Below are positions 54,450 to 63,017 of a DNA stretch of 64,000 bases, piece by piece; positions within the stretch are counted from its first letter, which is position 1, and each line of letters begins with the position of its first letter. Source of the DNA: G963668655 sp963668655 (GTDB taxonomy: Bacteria; Myxococcota_A; SURF-8); NCBI GenBank assembly GCA_963668655.2, contig CAXXPQ010000003.1, positions 372,001 through 436,000 on the forward strand, given 5' to 3'. The position numbers were made by a program, and so were the translations under genes. The notes under the pieces were generated by a model. The model saw nothing but the letters and a program-made list of their open reading frames with translations, searched no databases and had not been told where the DNA came from.

Positions 54450-55613
54450 TCATTTTTTCCCGAAAAAGTCGAACACCCCCTCGATGACGCGATTCTGGTC
54501 TTCGCGCGTCAACTCGAAATAACAGGGCAAGCGGAGAAGCCGGGCCGAAAGATCCTCCGTAACCGGAAGATCCCCGTCTTTGTAGCCCATCCGTCTTCCC
54601 ATGGGGGACAGATGCAGCGGCACGTAATGGAAAACGGCGTGGATATTCCTCTCGCGCAAAAACGCGATCAACGCATCCCGCGTGTCTCCATTTTCCGTAA
54701 GCAGATAGAACATGTGGGCGTTGTGACGGCACTCGGCGGGGCAGAACGGCCCGCGAAGAATCCCACGCTCGAAAAACGGCGTGAAGGCCCGCTCGTAAGT
54801 TTCGAAGATTTCCAGACGCTTGCGGGTAATGACCTCCGCTTCCTCCAACTGGGCGTATAGGAAGGCCGCGATGATTTCCGAGGGAAGAAAAGACGATCCC
54901 ACGTCCACCCAGGTGTATTTGTCCACCTCGCCCCGGAAAAACGCCGCACGGTTGGTGCCCTTATCCCGGATGATCTCCGCCCGGCGCAGAAAACGTTCAT
55001 CATTGACGGATAACGCGCCACCCTCACCGCTGATGTAGTTCTTCGTTTCGTGAAAGCTGAAGGTTCCCAGGTGACCGATGGTTCCGAGGCTGCGTCCTTT
55101 GTAAGTGGCGTTGACCGCGTGGGCGGCGTCCTCCACCACCAGCAGATCATGCCGGGCGGCGATCTCCATAATGGCGTCCATCTCGCAGCCCACCCCGGCG
55201 TAATGCACGGGGACGATCACCCGGCTCTTCGGACCGATCAGCGCCTCGATGCCGTTTTCGTCGATATTCAGCGTATCCGGCCTGATATCGCAGAAACGCA
55301 CCCGCCCTCCCTGCATGACGAAGGCGTTGGCCGAGGTGACGAAGGTGAAGGACGGCAGAATGATCTCGTCTTCCGGTTGGATGTCGCAAAGCAGGGCGCA
55401 CATATCCAGGGCGGAGGAGCATGAAGTGGTCAGCAGGATCCTGCGGGCATGGAAGGACGCTTCCAGGAAGCGCTCACAGGCTCGGGCGAACGGGCCGTCT
55501 CCGGCCAAGTGCCCTCCGGCCACGGCCTTGGCGATGTAATACAGTTCCTTTCCCGCGATAAACGGTCGGTTGAAAGGAATCCGCTCTCCGGACTTTTCGA
55601 CTGTTTCGCTCAT
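54450..55613 (-). CDS. wecE: dTDP-4-amino-4,6-dideoxygalactose transaminase (WecE/RffA)
   Basis: 387 residues. A PLP enzyme of the DegT/DnrJ/EryC1/StrS family, which makes dTDP-Fuc4N-type sugars from dTDP-4-keto-6-deoxyglucose. The match to WecE is strong throughout: IPFNRPFIAGKELYYI, LLTTSCSSALDMCALLCDI, LPSFTFVTSANAF, VIVPVHYAGVGCEMDAIM, VVEDAAHAVNATYKGR and SFHETKNYISGEGG, with the PLP Lys in the last. The C-terminus LRLPCYFELTREDQNRVI also fits. It would feed a surface glycan, but no other nucleotide-sugar gene is beside it. Confidence 0.93.
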   Translation of the reverse strand: MSETVEKSGERIPFNRPFIAGKELYYIAKAVAGGHLAGDGPFARACERFLEASFHARRILLTTSCSSALDMCALLCDIQPEDEIILPSFTFVTSANAFVMQGGRVRFCDIRPDTLNIDENGIEALIGPKSRVIVPVHYAGVGCEMDAIMEIAARHDLLVVEDAAHAVNATYKGRSLGTIGHLGTFSFHETKNYISGEGGALSVNDERFLRRAEIIRDKGTNRAAFFRGEVDKYTWVDVGSSFLPSEIIAAFLYAQLEEAEVITRKRLEIFETYERAFTPFFERGILRGPFCPAECRHNAHMFYLLTENGDTRDALIAFLRERNIHAVFHYVPLHLSPMGRRMGYKDGDLPVTEDLSARLLRLPCYFELTREDQNRVIEGVFDFFGKK

Positions 55614-55647
55614 GGCTCTTCCCGTTTCTCGAATCGTTGGGATTTCA

Positions 55648-55677
55648 TCTGTACCACAAGGGCGGGGGCTCCGTCAA
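55648..55677 (-). promoter_or_regulatory. Candidate wecE promoter
   Basis: Minus strand: -35 TTGACG (55672-55677), 18-nt spacer, -10 TACAGA (55648-55653), about 35 nt before ATG 55613. It is back to back with the promoter at 55710-55739. Confidence 0.4.
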
Positions 55678-55709
55678 CGAAGGCCGTTTTCCGGAACGGG
55701 GCGATTCTC

Positions 55710-55739
55710 TTGACACCGGCGGGGCCGGGAAACTACAAT
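55710..55739 (+). promoter_or_regulatory. Promoter of the small lipoprotein / M42-greA-recG run
   Basis: Perfect -35 TTGACA (55710-55715), 18-nt spacer, -10 TACAAT (55734-55739), about 58 nt upstream of ATG 55797. Confidence 0.65.
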
Positions 55740-55796
55740 CGGCTCGCGGCATCGTCGCCGCCTTTGCTTGCTCGGGCGGAAAGGGCCGATCCCAAC

Positions 55797-56207
55797 ATGA
55801 AAACACCGACGTATTCGATTCTCGGACCCATTCTCGCGATTCTCCTGGCGGGCTTCCTGCTTTCTTCCTGCCTGGAACGAAACGCGGGACTGCTGGACCC
55901 GACCAAACGCAAACCCGGCGTGATCGTGGATCTTCTGGAAACGTCCGAGAACGATCCGATGCTGCTCTGCGGCGAGGACGAACTGTACCAGTTCCTCGGA
56001 TTCCTCACCTGCGCCAACGGCAACAGCTTTTACGATTCATCCCAGGCCGGACTGGAAAAACAGGACACGACCTTTTCCCACAGCACTCCGTCCGGGAAAA
56101 AGGTCTTGAAATTCGACGGATACTGTTACGAAAAGAAATTCGAGGTCTATCTCTCGATGGATGGGTGCGAGGAAACCCGCGTCTACAACCGGCAGGTTCA
56201 GGATTGA
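55797..56207 (+). CDS. Small predicted lipoprotein of unknown function
   Basis: 136 residues from ATG 55797 (MKTPTYSILG). Signal peptide with lipobox LSSC, Cys25 (ILAILLAGFLLSSC). The mature part has four Cys (MLLCGEDELYQFLGFLTC, GYCYEKKF, MDGCEETRVY), which could pair in the periplasm. I recognise no family. It sits 76 nt before the M42 peptidase gene and has its own promoter at 55710-55739. The frame upstream of 55797 is not supported by a start or ribosome site. Confidence 0.7.
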   Translation: MKTPTYSILGPILAILLAGFLLSSCLERNAGLLDPTKRKPGVIVDLLETSENDPMLLCGEDELYQFLGFLTCANGNSFYDSSQAGLEKQDTTFSHSTPSGKKVLKFDGYCYEKKFEVYLSMDGCEETRVYNRQVQD

Positions 56208-56283
56208 AAAAAGCCGGCCCGCCCTCGAACGCGTTTCGAACCGGAAACTCGGTTCGGGGACGGGCGGAACGGAAAGGACGGAA

Positions 56284-57405
56284 ATGAAACGTGCGGAACT
56301 GAAAGGCATTCTGCGGCGGATTCTCACGAAACCCACGGCTCCCTTCCGGGAGGAATGCGTAGCGGCCGAAATCATTCGCTTTTGTCGGGAAGAGGGCCTT
56401 GAAGCCCGGCCGGATCCCCACGGCAACCTGATCGCGATCTACCGGCCGAAAAAAGGCTTGCGAAAGGGGCGCATCGGCTTCGTGGCCCATATGGATCACC
56501 CCGGATTCGAAATCATCGCTTCGGAAGGCCGGACGGCCCGAGCGGCCTGGACGGGCGGCGTACTTCGAAAATTCTTCCGGAACGCGGCGGTCAACGTCCA
56601 TCACGATGGCGGCGTAAAGGGTCGTGTGGTGCGAACTACGCCCCGTCCGAATCTGCCGAAATTCGTTTCCGAAATGGATCTGAGAATGGACCGCCCGGTG
56701 CCCGTGGGCGCCTTCGGCCAGTGGGATTTGACGCCGTTCGAAATGCAGGGCAATCTGATCGTCACCCGGGCGGCGGACGACCTGTGCTCGGTGGCGGCGG
56801 AACTGGCGCTTTTGAGGGAACTGAAACGGGCCGGGGTGCGTCATGAAATCTGGCTGATCTTCACCCGGGCGGAGGAAAACGGCTTCACGGGAGCACTGGC
56901 CATGCTGGGAAGCGGCGTATTGCCGAAGGATCTGCCGCTCATTTCCCTGGAAACCAGCAAGTTCCTGCCCGGCGCAGAACAGGGCGGTGGCCCGGTGATC
57001 CGGCTGGGGGACCGCGCGTTGACCTATTCCCCGGATCTTTTGCGCTATATGGAAACCGCCGCCGGAAACGCCAAAAAGCGCGTGAAAACCTTCCGGTTTC
57101 AGAGGCGCGTCATGGACGGCGGAACCTGCGAGGCCACGGCCTTTTTGGCCATGGGACACACGGCCGCCGGAATCGCCTTCCCGCTGGGTAACTATCATAA
57201 CATGGGCGACCTGCCCGACGAAAACGGCCGTCCGGTACTGCGCGCCGAAACGGTGGATATCCGCGACGTTCAGAACGGCGTGGAACTGATGCTGGACATG
57301 GCGAACGGGCTTTCTGAACTGCCCAGGGCGCTCGACGCCATCGCCAAAAGCCTGGACCGACGCAACAAACCCGACTTCAAGCGACTCAAGGAGAAACGCC
57401 CATGA
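56284..57405 (+). CDS. M42/M20-type metallopeptidase
   Basis: 373 residues from ATG 56284 (MKRAELKGIL), GGAAAGGACGG upstream. A co-catalytic zinc aminopeptidase-like enzyme. Metal and catalytic residues: HMD in FVAHMDHPGFE, Asp in TRAADDLCSVAAE, the Glu pair in FTRAEENGFTGA, Glu in SLETSKF and His in LGNYHNMGD. The size and order fit the M42 glutamyl-aminopeptidase/endoglucanase-annotated group, with an insert (TTPRPNLPKF) before the Asp. Its stop overlaps the greA start (ATGA), so it is translated with greA and recG. Confidence 0.85.
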   Translation: MKRAELKGILRRILTKPTAPFREECVAAEIIRFCREEGLEARPDPHGNLIAIYRPKKGLRKGRIGFVAHMDHPGFEIIASEGRTARAAWTGGVLRKFFRNAAVNVHHDGGVKGRVVRTTPRPNLPKFVSEMDLRMDRPVPVGAFGQWDLTPFEMQGNLIVTRAADDLCSVAAELALLRELKRAGVRHEIWLIFTRAEENGFTGALAMLGSGVLPKDLPLISLETSKFLPGAEQGGGPVIRLGDRALTYSPDLLRYMETAAGNAKKRVKTFRFQRRVMDGGTCEATAFLAMGHTAAGIAFPLGNYHNMGDLPDENGRPVLRAETVDIRDVQNGVELMLDMANGLSELPRALDAIAKSLDRRNKPDFKRLKEKRP

Positions 57406-57887
57406 CCCAGGATCGATTTCCAGTCACCCCGGCCGGTATGGTCAAGATGAAGGAAGAACTGCACAAGCTGAAACACACCGAACGCCCGGCCATCATCAAG
57501 GAAATCGAGGTGGCCCGCGCCCATGGAGATCTTTCGGAGAACGCCGAATATCAGTACGCCAAGGACAAGCAAGGGATGATCGAAGCACGCATCAAGGATC
57601 TGGAGGCCAAGGTGGGAACAGCGGAAGTCATCGATCCCACGAAGCTTTCCGGCGACCGGGTCATGTTCGGCGCGAAGGTGAGCATTTTCGATCTGGACAC
57701 GGAAGTGGAGCAAAGTTTCCAGATCGTCGGGGCGGAAGAATCCAACCCGGAAAAAGGACGGATTTCCATCGAATCGGCCATCGCCCGGGCGCTGATCGGT
57801 CGCGAGCAGGGCGACGAGGTTCGTGTGAAAACGCCCAAGGGCATCCGCATGCTGGAAATCGTGGATGTAACCTACGAAAGCGAATGA
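57402..57887 (+). CDS. greA: Transcription elongation factor GreA
   Basis: 161 residues, the usual length. N-terminal coiled coil (GMVKMKEELHKLKHTERPAIIKEIEVARAHGDLSENAEYQYAKDK) with the acidic tip motif DLSENAEY; C-terminal FKBP-like domain (SIFDLDTEVEQSFQIVG, ISIESAIARALIGREQGDEV, TPKGIRMLEIVDV). It rescues backtracked RNA polymerase by stimulating transcript cleavage. Both ends overlap neighbours by ATGA, so it is coupled to the M42 gene before and recG after. Confidence 0.96.
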   Translation: MTQDRFPVTPAGMVKMKEELHKLKHTERPAIIKEIEVARAHGDLSENAEYQYAKDKQGMIEARIKDLEAKVGTAEVIDPTKLSGDRVMFGAKVSIFDLDTEVEQSFQIVGAEESNPEKGRISIESAIARALIGREQGDEVRVKTPKGIRMLEIVDVTYESE

Positions 57888-60391
57888 ATCCCGGCCCCGC
57901 CGAGAAAGCCGCCCCCAGGCGGAATCGAATTCTGGAAAGCCTGCGCCGCCCGCTGGTTCTGGCGGCGCGCAACGATTTCGCCGCGCTGCCGCGCATGAGC
58001 GGCTTGGGTGCGCGTATCTTGAATCTGATGCTCCCCCTGGAACGGCTGCCGCTCGGCCGCACGGACAAGGACCGTTTGGCCCGGCTGAAAGCCGCCATGA
58101 CCGACTTTCCCACCCGCGACATAGAGGAAGACCGGCGGCGTGTCCTGGCCGCCCTGGCCGTTCTCGATCGCCTGCCCGGCGACCTGGAGACCGAACGGTC
58201 GGAGGTCGAAAAAAAAACGAAGCCGTCCGAACCCGCGATATCGGAAACGCCCGCCGCGCCGAAAAGCCGGGAATATCCGGACCGCCGTCCGCTGTGGATG
58301 TCGGTCCAGTACGTCAAGGGCGTGGGGCCGAGGGCGGCGGAACTTCTGGCGGCCAGAAACATCGTGACCGTCGAGGATCTGCTGTACTTTCTTCCAAGGC
58401 ATTACGAAGATCTCCGCCGGGTGGGACGCATCGCGGATCTGGTCGTGGGCGAGTTCGGACAGGCGACAGGGGAAATCGTGGCCATGAGCGATCCGGCGGC
58501 ACGCTTCGGACGCAAACCCTTCGAGGTACGCGTGCAGGACGAAAGTGGACAAGCCGGTCTGTTGTGGTTTCATTATGGCGCCCAGAGCATTCCCAAGCGA
58601 TTCAAGGTGGGCGACCGCGTACGGTTCGGCGGCAAGGTGGGATTGTTCCGCAACCAGCGTCAGATCGCCCACCCGGACATCGAACCGGCGGCCGAACCGA
58701 ATGGCGAGGACTTCGAAGGAAACGAGGTCGATTCCCGAAAGATCCGGCCCGTGTATCCGGACATTCCGGGCATCCCGAAAAAACGCATGGCGGCCATCGT
58801 TCAAAACGCCGTGGAGCGCTATGCCTCTCTATTGGAAGACCCCCTGCCCGCCGCCATCCGAAAGAACGCCGATCTGCCGGAACTGGTGCAGGCACTCCGT
58901 TTTCTCCATCTGCCGGACGAAGACGCGAATACGGATCGTCTGAACGATTTCTCCACACAGGCCCAGCAACGCCTTGCCTTCGACGAACTGTTTTTCGTCC
59001 AACTCGCTCTAGCGAGGAAGCGCCACGATACGCAGGCGGAACCCGGATACGCCCACCGCCGCCTGAATACGCTGGCGCGCCGGTTCACCCGGCGTTTCCC
59101 GCACAAACTCACCGATGCCCAGGTGCGCGTGGTTCGGGAGATCGTAGCCGACCTTGAAAACGAAAAGCCCATGAACCGCCTGCTCCAGGGAGACGTGGGA
59201 AGCGGGAAAACCGCCGTGGCCATCCTCACGGCGCTGATGGTGATCGAAAACGGCTGCCAGGTGGCGCTCATGGCGCCCACGGAGATTCTGGCCGAGCAGC
59301 ATTACCGTACGATCCGTGAACTCTGCGATTTCGAGGGCCTGCGGGTGGAACTGCTCACCTCCGATATCGCCCGCACCGACAAACTCGCCATCTACGAAGG
59401 TCTGGCGGCCGGAACGATCGACTGGGTGATCGGCACCCACGCCCTAATCCAGAAAGGCGTGGAATTCAAGAAACTCGGATACGCCATCGTGGATGAACAG
59501 CACCGCTTCGGCGTGCGCCAACGGGTGATGCTGGCGAAGAAAGGCCGCCGCCCGGACGCCCTGGTCATGACCGCCACACCGATTCCCCGCAGCCTGTCGC
59601 TGGTTCTATACGGCGATCTGGACGTTTCGGTGCTGGACGAGTTGCCCAAGGGACGTCGGCCGGTGAAAACCGACGTTCTCTGGATGAGCGAATGGAAACG
59701 GGCGGAAGCCTTGCTGCTGGACGAACTTCGGCAGGGACGCCAGGCATACGTCATTACGCCGCTGGTGGCGGAGAGCGAAGCCCTGGACCTGGCCGATGCA
59801 GAAAGCGAGCATGAACGGTTGCAAACGGTTTTGGACGGTCATACCGTGGGACTCTTGCACGGACGCATGACCGCTGTGGACAAGGAACGGGTCATGCGCG
59901 CCTTTCTGGAAGGCGTCTATGACGTGCTGGTATCCACGACGGTGGTGGAAGTGGGCGTGGACGTACCCAACGCCACGGTGATGATTATTCTGCATGCGGA
60001 ACGTTTCGGGCTGAGTCAACTCCATCAACTCCGGGGCCGTGTGGGACGGGATCGTTTTGGAGGACGCTGTCTACTTCTCTGCGAGAAAGTGGGCGAGGAC
60101 GCGCGGGAGCGGCTTTCCATCATGGAAGAAACCACGGACGGTTTCCGTATCGCCGAAAAGGATCTGGAAATCCGCGGCCCCGGTGATTTCCTGGGAACGC
60201 GCCAGGTGGGAGAGCCGCTTCTGGTGCACGCCAACCTGATCCGGGACGCGAAGCTTCTGGAAACGGCCCGGAAACTGGCGTTGCAGTGCCTGTCGGAAGA
60301 TCCCGAACTGCAACGACCGGAAAACGAACCGCTTCTTTCCCTGTTGAACGACAAGTGGCGGGAACGCCTTTCCCTACTGGGGATCGGCTGA
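57884..60391 (+). CDS. recG: ATP-dependent DNA helicase RecG
   Basis: 835 residues, about 140 longer than E. coli RecG because of an N-terminal extension (NRILESLRRPLVLAARNDFAALPRMSG) of the kind found in several deltaproteobacterial-type RecGs. The wedge/OB domain follows (YVKGVGPRAAELLAARNI, FGQATGEIVAMSD). The helicase has Walker A LLQGDVGSGKTAVA, Walker B IVDEQHRFGVRQR, motif III MTATPIPRSLSL, and the C-terminal motif GRVGRDRFGG. It reverses stalled replication forks. It is the last gene of the M42-greA-recG run; the convergent CocE-type lipoprotein gene ends 49 nt downstream. Confidence 0.95.
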   Translation: MNPGPAEKAAPRRNRILESLRRPLVLAARNDFAALPRMSGLGARILNLMLPLERLPLGRTDKDRLARLKAAMTDFPTRDIEEDRRRVLAALAVLDRLPGDLETERSEVEKKTKPSEPAISETPAAPKSREYPDRRPLWMSVQYVKGVGPRAAELLAARNIVTVEDLLYFLPRHYEDLRRVGRIADLVVGEFGQATGEIVAMSDPAARFGRKPFEVRVQDESGQAGLLWFHYGAQSIPKRFKVGDRVRFGGKVGLFRNQRQIAHPDIEPAAEPNGEDFEGNEVDSRKIRPVYPDIPGIPKKRMAAIVQNAVERYASLLEDPLPAAIRKNADLPELVQALRFLHLPDEDANTDRLNDFSTQAQQRLAFDELFFVQLALARKRHDTQAEPGYAHRRLNTLARRFTRRFPHKLTDAQVRVVREIVADLENEKPMNRLLQGDVGSGKTAVAILTALMVIENGCQVALMAPTEILAEQHYRTIRELCDFEGLRVELLTSDIARTDKLAIYEGLAAGTIDWVIGTHALIQKGVEFKKLGYAIVDEQHRFGVRQRVMLAKKGRRPDALVMTATPIPRSLSLVLYGDLDVSVLDELPKGRRPVKTDVLWMSEWKRAEALLLDELRQGRQAYVITPLVAESEALDLADAESEHERLQTVLDGHTVGLLHGRMTAVDKERVMRAFLEGVYDVLVSTTVVEVGVDVPNATVMIILHAERFGLSQLHQLRGRVGRDRFGGRCLLLCEKVGEDARERLSIMEETTDGFRIAEKDLEIRGPGDFLGTRQVGEPLLVHANLIRDAKLLETARKLALQCLSEDPELQRPENEPLLSLLNDKWRERLSLLGIG

Positions 60392-60440
60392 ACGCCTTCC
60401 TCTCCCCGCCGAACCCGCCGCTCTTCCTCCCCCTTGAACG

Positions 60441-62873
60441 CTACTCCGGCCCCACGACGTTTTCATACGCCTGATATTCCCGGCAGGGCTGGCCGCGCAT
60501 GGCCGTGCAATCCGGCTGATCGGTGGGCGCTTCGATGCCCGGAACCAGCGGAAGCAGCACGCTGGAGGGATGATCGGCGTCGTGGGCGATGGAGTGGACG
60601 GGCGGCGTATCGTAGTCCAACAGCAGAAAACGCCAGCGACCGCAGCTGTCTCCCGGGGTATCGATCACCACGCGGATGCGGGAGCCCTCTCGGAACACAT
60701 GGCTGATGGGCATCATCTCGATGCGCAACGGATTCCATTCATCCGCGACCAAAGGAGCAATATCCTCCTCCCGATGGGTGTGGGTGGGGCGCAGGTCCGT
60801 GGCGTCGTCGCGCAGGGCGCGGTGACTGGCCCGCAGGCGTCCGGACTGAACGAAGGATTCGAGGCCATCCTCCCGCACTTCCGTCACGGTCACTTCCAGG
60901 TCCGCATCGTCGGCCGTGGAGCGCACCCACAGGTCGATGCTGGCCGGACCTATGAGCGCCTGGTCTCCGTCAAGCGTGTCCGAAAGGAAACTTGCAGCCT
61001 TGCCCGGATCCGGCTGCCGCCAAGCGTAATCGGGCTGGGGAACCTCGATGGCGCCGGAATTCAGGAAGACCCTCTGGCCCGCCTCCGGATCATGTTCGAA
61101 AGAGCAGTATCCGCCGCCCGCCTCGGGAGTATTTTCCGACAGATCGCCTTCCGGCGTCAGGTAGAGCCGCCAGGGTTCGATGGAGGGAATCGGCCACTCC
61201 GGGAAGGTGTCCTCGAAGGTGCCCCGGGGCGCACCGGGCTTCACGGAAGGATGCGCGCCGGAGTCGAAAATGACCCGAACCTCGTCCTCCGCCTCGTAAT
61301 CCGCCAGGGCCGTCTCGAAATCGTCGTATTCCGTGAAACGCTGGGGCGGTACGCTCAGTCCTTCCGAGCCGAAGATCTCCACCATGACGAGCGGGACCAG
61401 GTTCTTCACGTTGTCTTCCAGGGAGGGAATCTCCTTCCGGATATGGAAGGAAAGAAAATTCATCCATTCGCCCAGGATCTGGGGGGCGAAACCGTCCGGA
61501 TGTACGCCGTTTGTGATGGTGAACCGCCGCAAGGGGGAATTGACGAAACGATCGAAAAGCGCCGGGAAATGCGGGCCGGTCTGCTCGTCCTGACACTGGC
61601 CGGTGAGAAACACGGGCACCTCGATTTTATGCGCGAAGGCCGTGGGATCGAGAGGTGCGGCGACTTCATCCGTGTAATACGGATTTTCCAGGGCCTTCTC
61701 GATGGCGTCCAGTTTCTGGTGATGGAGCATCTGGTTTTCCTCGCAAACCGTGTCGCCCGCCTCCACCAGCGCGGTGATCCAGCCGTGGGCGTAGGGTTCG
61801 GCCTTGTCCAGCACCATATCGATCCACTCCAGGGCGAAGCCGTTGTTGTAAATCCCGCCGGGAACCAGCGTGGACGTGGCCGTGTCCGCAATGACGGAAA
61901 ACGGCGCGATGGCGGCCAGACTCGGCGGGCGGGTGGACGCGGTGAAGAGCTGGGTGATGCCGGGATAGCTGAGCCCGACCATGCCCACCTTGTTGAACTT
62001 CGCCCAGGACTGATGCGCCACGGTTTCGATGACATCGTAGCCGTCCTGGAGTTGCAGGGGCTCGAAATAATCGTACGCGCCGCCCGAGCAGCCGGTGCCG
62101 CGCAGGTTCACCCCCACAGTGGCGTATCCCAGAACGCCCGCAATGATGCCCGAAGGATGACTGGGAGCGTCGCAAAGGACGGGAAAGTCCTCGCAGAACA
62201 GTTCCGCCACACCGCCCAGGGATTCGCCGGGCCTCGAGGGACTGTACCCCGAATAGTTCACCAGGGTCGGATAAGGGCCGTCCTCGGGCGGACCGGGCAG
62301 GGAAATGAAAGCGGAAAGCTTCGTGCCGTCGCGCATGGTGATGTAGCCGAAGCCGGGCTCAAGCACCTGATCCGTATAGAAGGATTCGTCCGGCGGATCG
62401 TTTTCCTCCGGCCACACCCGGATTTGGTCGGTGAAGTCCTGCGGATCGTCCTTGAGGCGCACCACATAGCCGTCGCCCGGTTCGAGCTCGCGCGCCACCC
62501 AGCCGCCCCATTCGTCCAGCGTGCCTTCCGCGACAACCCCGCCTCCCGCGTCCAGAATTTCAAAGGCGGTCTGCGGCTCGGCGTTCCAGACGTAGACCTG
62601 CTCCACGGTGCCACGAACGGAAAAGCTGTCCGAGACGATCTGCGGATCGCTTTCCTCCTCCGGGTCGCCGTCGCCGTCGCCATCCGTTTCTTCATCGCCG
62701 TCTTCAAGCCCGTCCGCATCTCCATCTTCTTCGCCTTCCCCGTCGCCATCCGACACCGGATCCCCGTCGGAGTCTCCGTCCACGACATTGTTATCGGAAG
62801 ACGAATCGGAACAGGCGGAAAACACGAGAAGCGAGAGCAAGAGACAGAGCACAACGGCCATGGATCGTTTCAT
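60441..62873 (-). CDS. CocE/NonD (S15-type) hydrolase lipoprotein with DGD linker
   Basis: 810 residues from ATG 62873 (MKRSMAVVLC), GGGAGGATC upstream. Signal peptide with lipobox FSAC, Cys21. Residues 22-78 are an Asp/Gly/Glu-rich linker (DGDSDGDPVSDGDGEGEEDG). The hydrolase region matches the X-Pro dipeptidyl-peptidase/CocE family: oxyanion-type TLVNYSGYSPS, nucleophile VGMVGLSYPGITQLF, Asp in VFLTGQCQDEQ and His in TNGVHPDGF, then a C-terminal jelly-roll domain (LWVRSTADDADLEVTVTEV, SRIRVVIDTPGDS). Probably a secreted peptidase or esterase; substrate unknown. A strong promoter lies at 62960-62988. Confidence 0.85.
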   Translation of the reverse strand: MKRSMAVVLCLLLSLLVFSACSDSSSDNNVVDGDSDGDPVSDGDGEGEEDGDADGLEDGDEETDGDGDGDPEEESDPQIVSDSFSVRGTVEQVYVWNAEPQTAFEILDAGGGVVAEGTLDEWGGWVARELEPGDGYVVRLKDDPQDFTDQIRVWPEENDPPDESFYTDQVLEPGFGYITMRDGTKLSAFISLPGPPEDGPYPTLVNYSGYSPSRPGESLGGVAELFCEDFPVLCDAPSHPSGIIAGVLGYATVGVNLRGTGCSGGAYDYFEPLQLQDGYDVIETVAHQSWAKFNKVGMVGLSYPGITQLFTASTRPPSLAAIAPFSVIADTATSTLVPGGIYNNGFALEWIDMVLDKAEPYAHGWITALVEAGDTVCEENQMLHHQKLDAIEKALENPYYTDEVAAPLDPTAFAHKIEVPVFLTGQCQDEQTGPHFPALFDRFVNSPLRRFTITNGVHPDGFAPQILGEWMNFLSFHIRKEIPSLEDNVKNLVPLVMVEIFGSEGLSVPPQRFTEYDDFETALADYEAEDEVRVIFDSGAHPSVKPGAPRGTFEDTFPEWPIPSIEPWRLYLTPEGDLSENTPEAGGGYCSFEHDPEAGQRVFLNSGAIEVPQPDYAWRQPDPGKAASFLSDTLDGDQALIGPASIDLWVRSTADDADLEVTVTEVREDGLESFVQSGRLRASHRALRDDATDLRPTHTHREEDIAPLVADEWNPLRIEMMPISHVFREGSRIRVVIDTPGDSCGRWRFLLLDYDTPPVHSIAHDADHPSSVLLPLVPGIEAPTDQPDCTAMRGQPCREYQAYENVVGPE

Positions 62874-62959
62874 CCGGATCCTCCCGTGGTCATGGAAACC
62901 CAGCAAAGACGGGATTCCTATAGTTTATAGCGTTTTCTTCGGCTTTTCCTGATCGGGAA

Positions 62960-62988
62960 AGTATACTCGGAGAAAAGTCACGGCGCAA
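62960..62988 (-). promoter_or_regulatory. Promoter of the CocE-type lipoprotein
   Basis: Minus strand: -35 TTGCGC (62983-62988), 17-nt spacer, -10 TATACT (62960-62965), about 85 nt before ATG 62873. It sits beside the end of the IS4-type element that follows. Confidence 0.65.
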
Positions 62989-63017
62989 GGAAAAGCGAAA
63001 TGGAGTTCCCCCATTTT

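Noticed and set aside
60570..62930. Plus-strand ORF of 786 residues opposite the CocE-type gene
   Set aside because: Antisense shadow with no motif, on the strand opposite a gene with a clear promoter, lipobox and catalytic triad.
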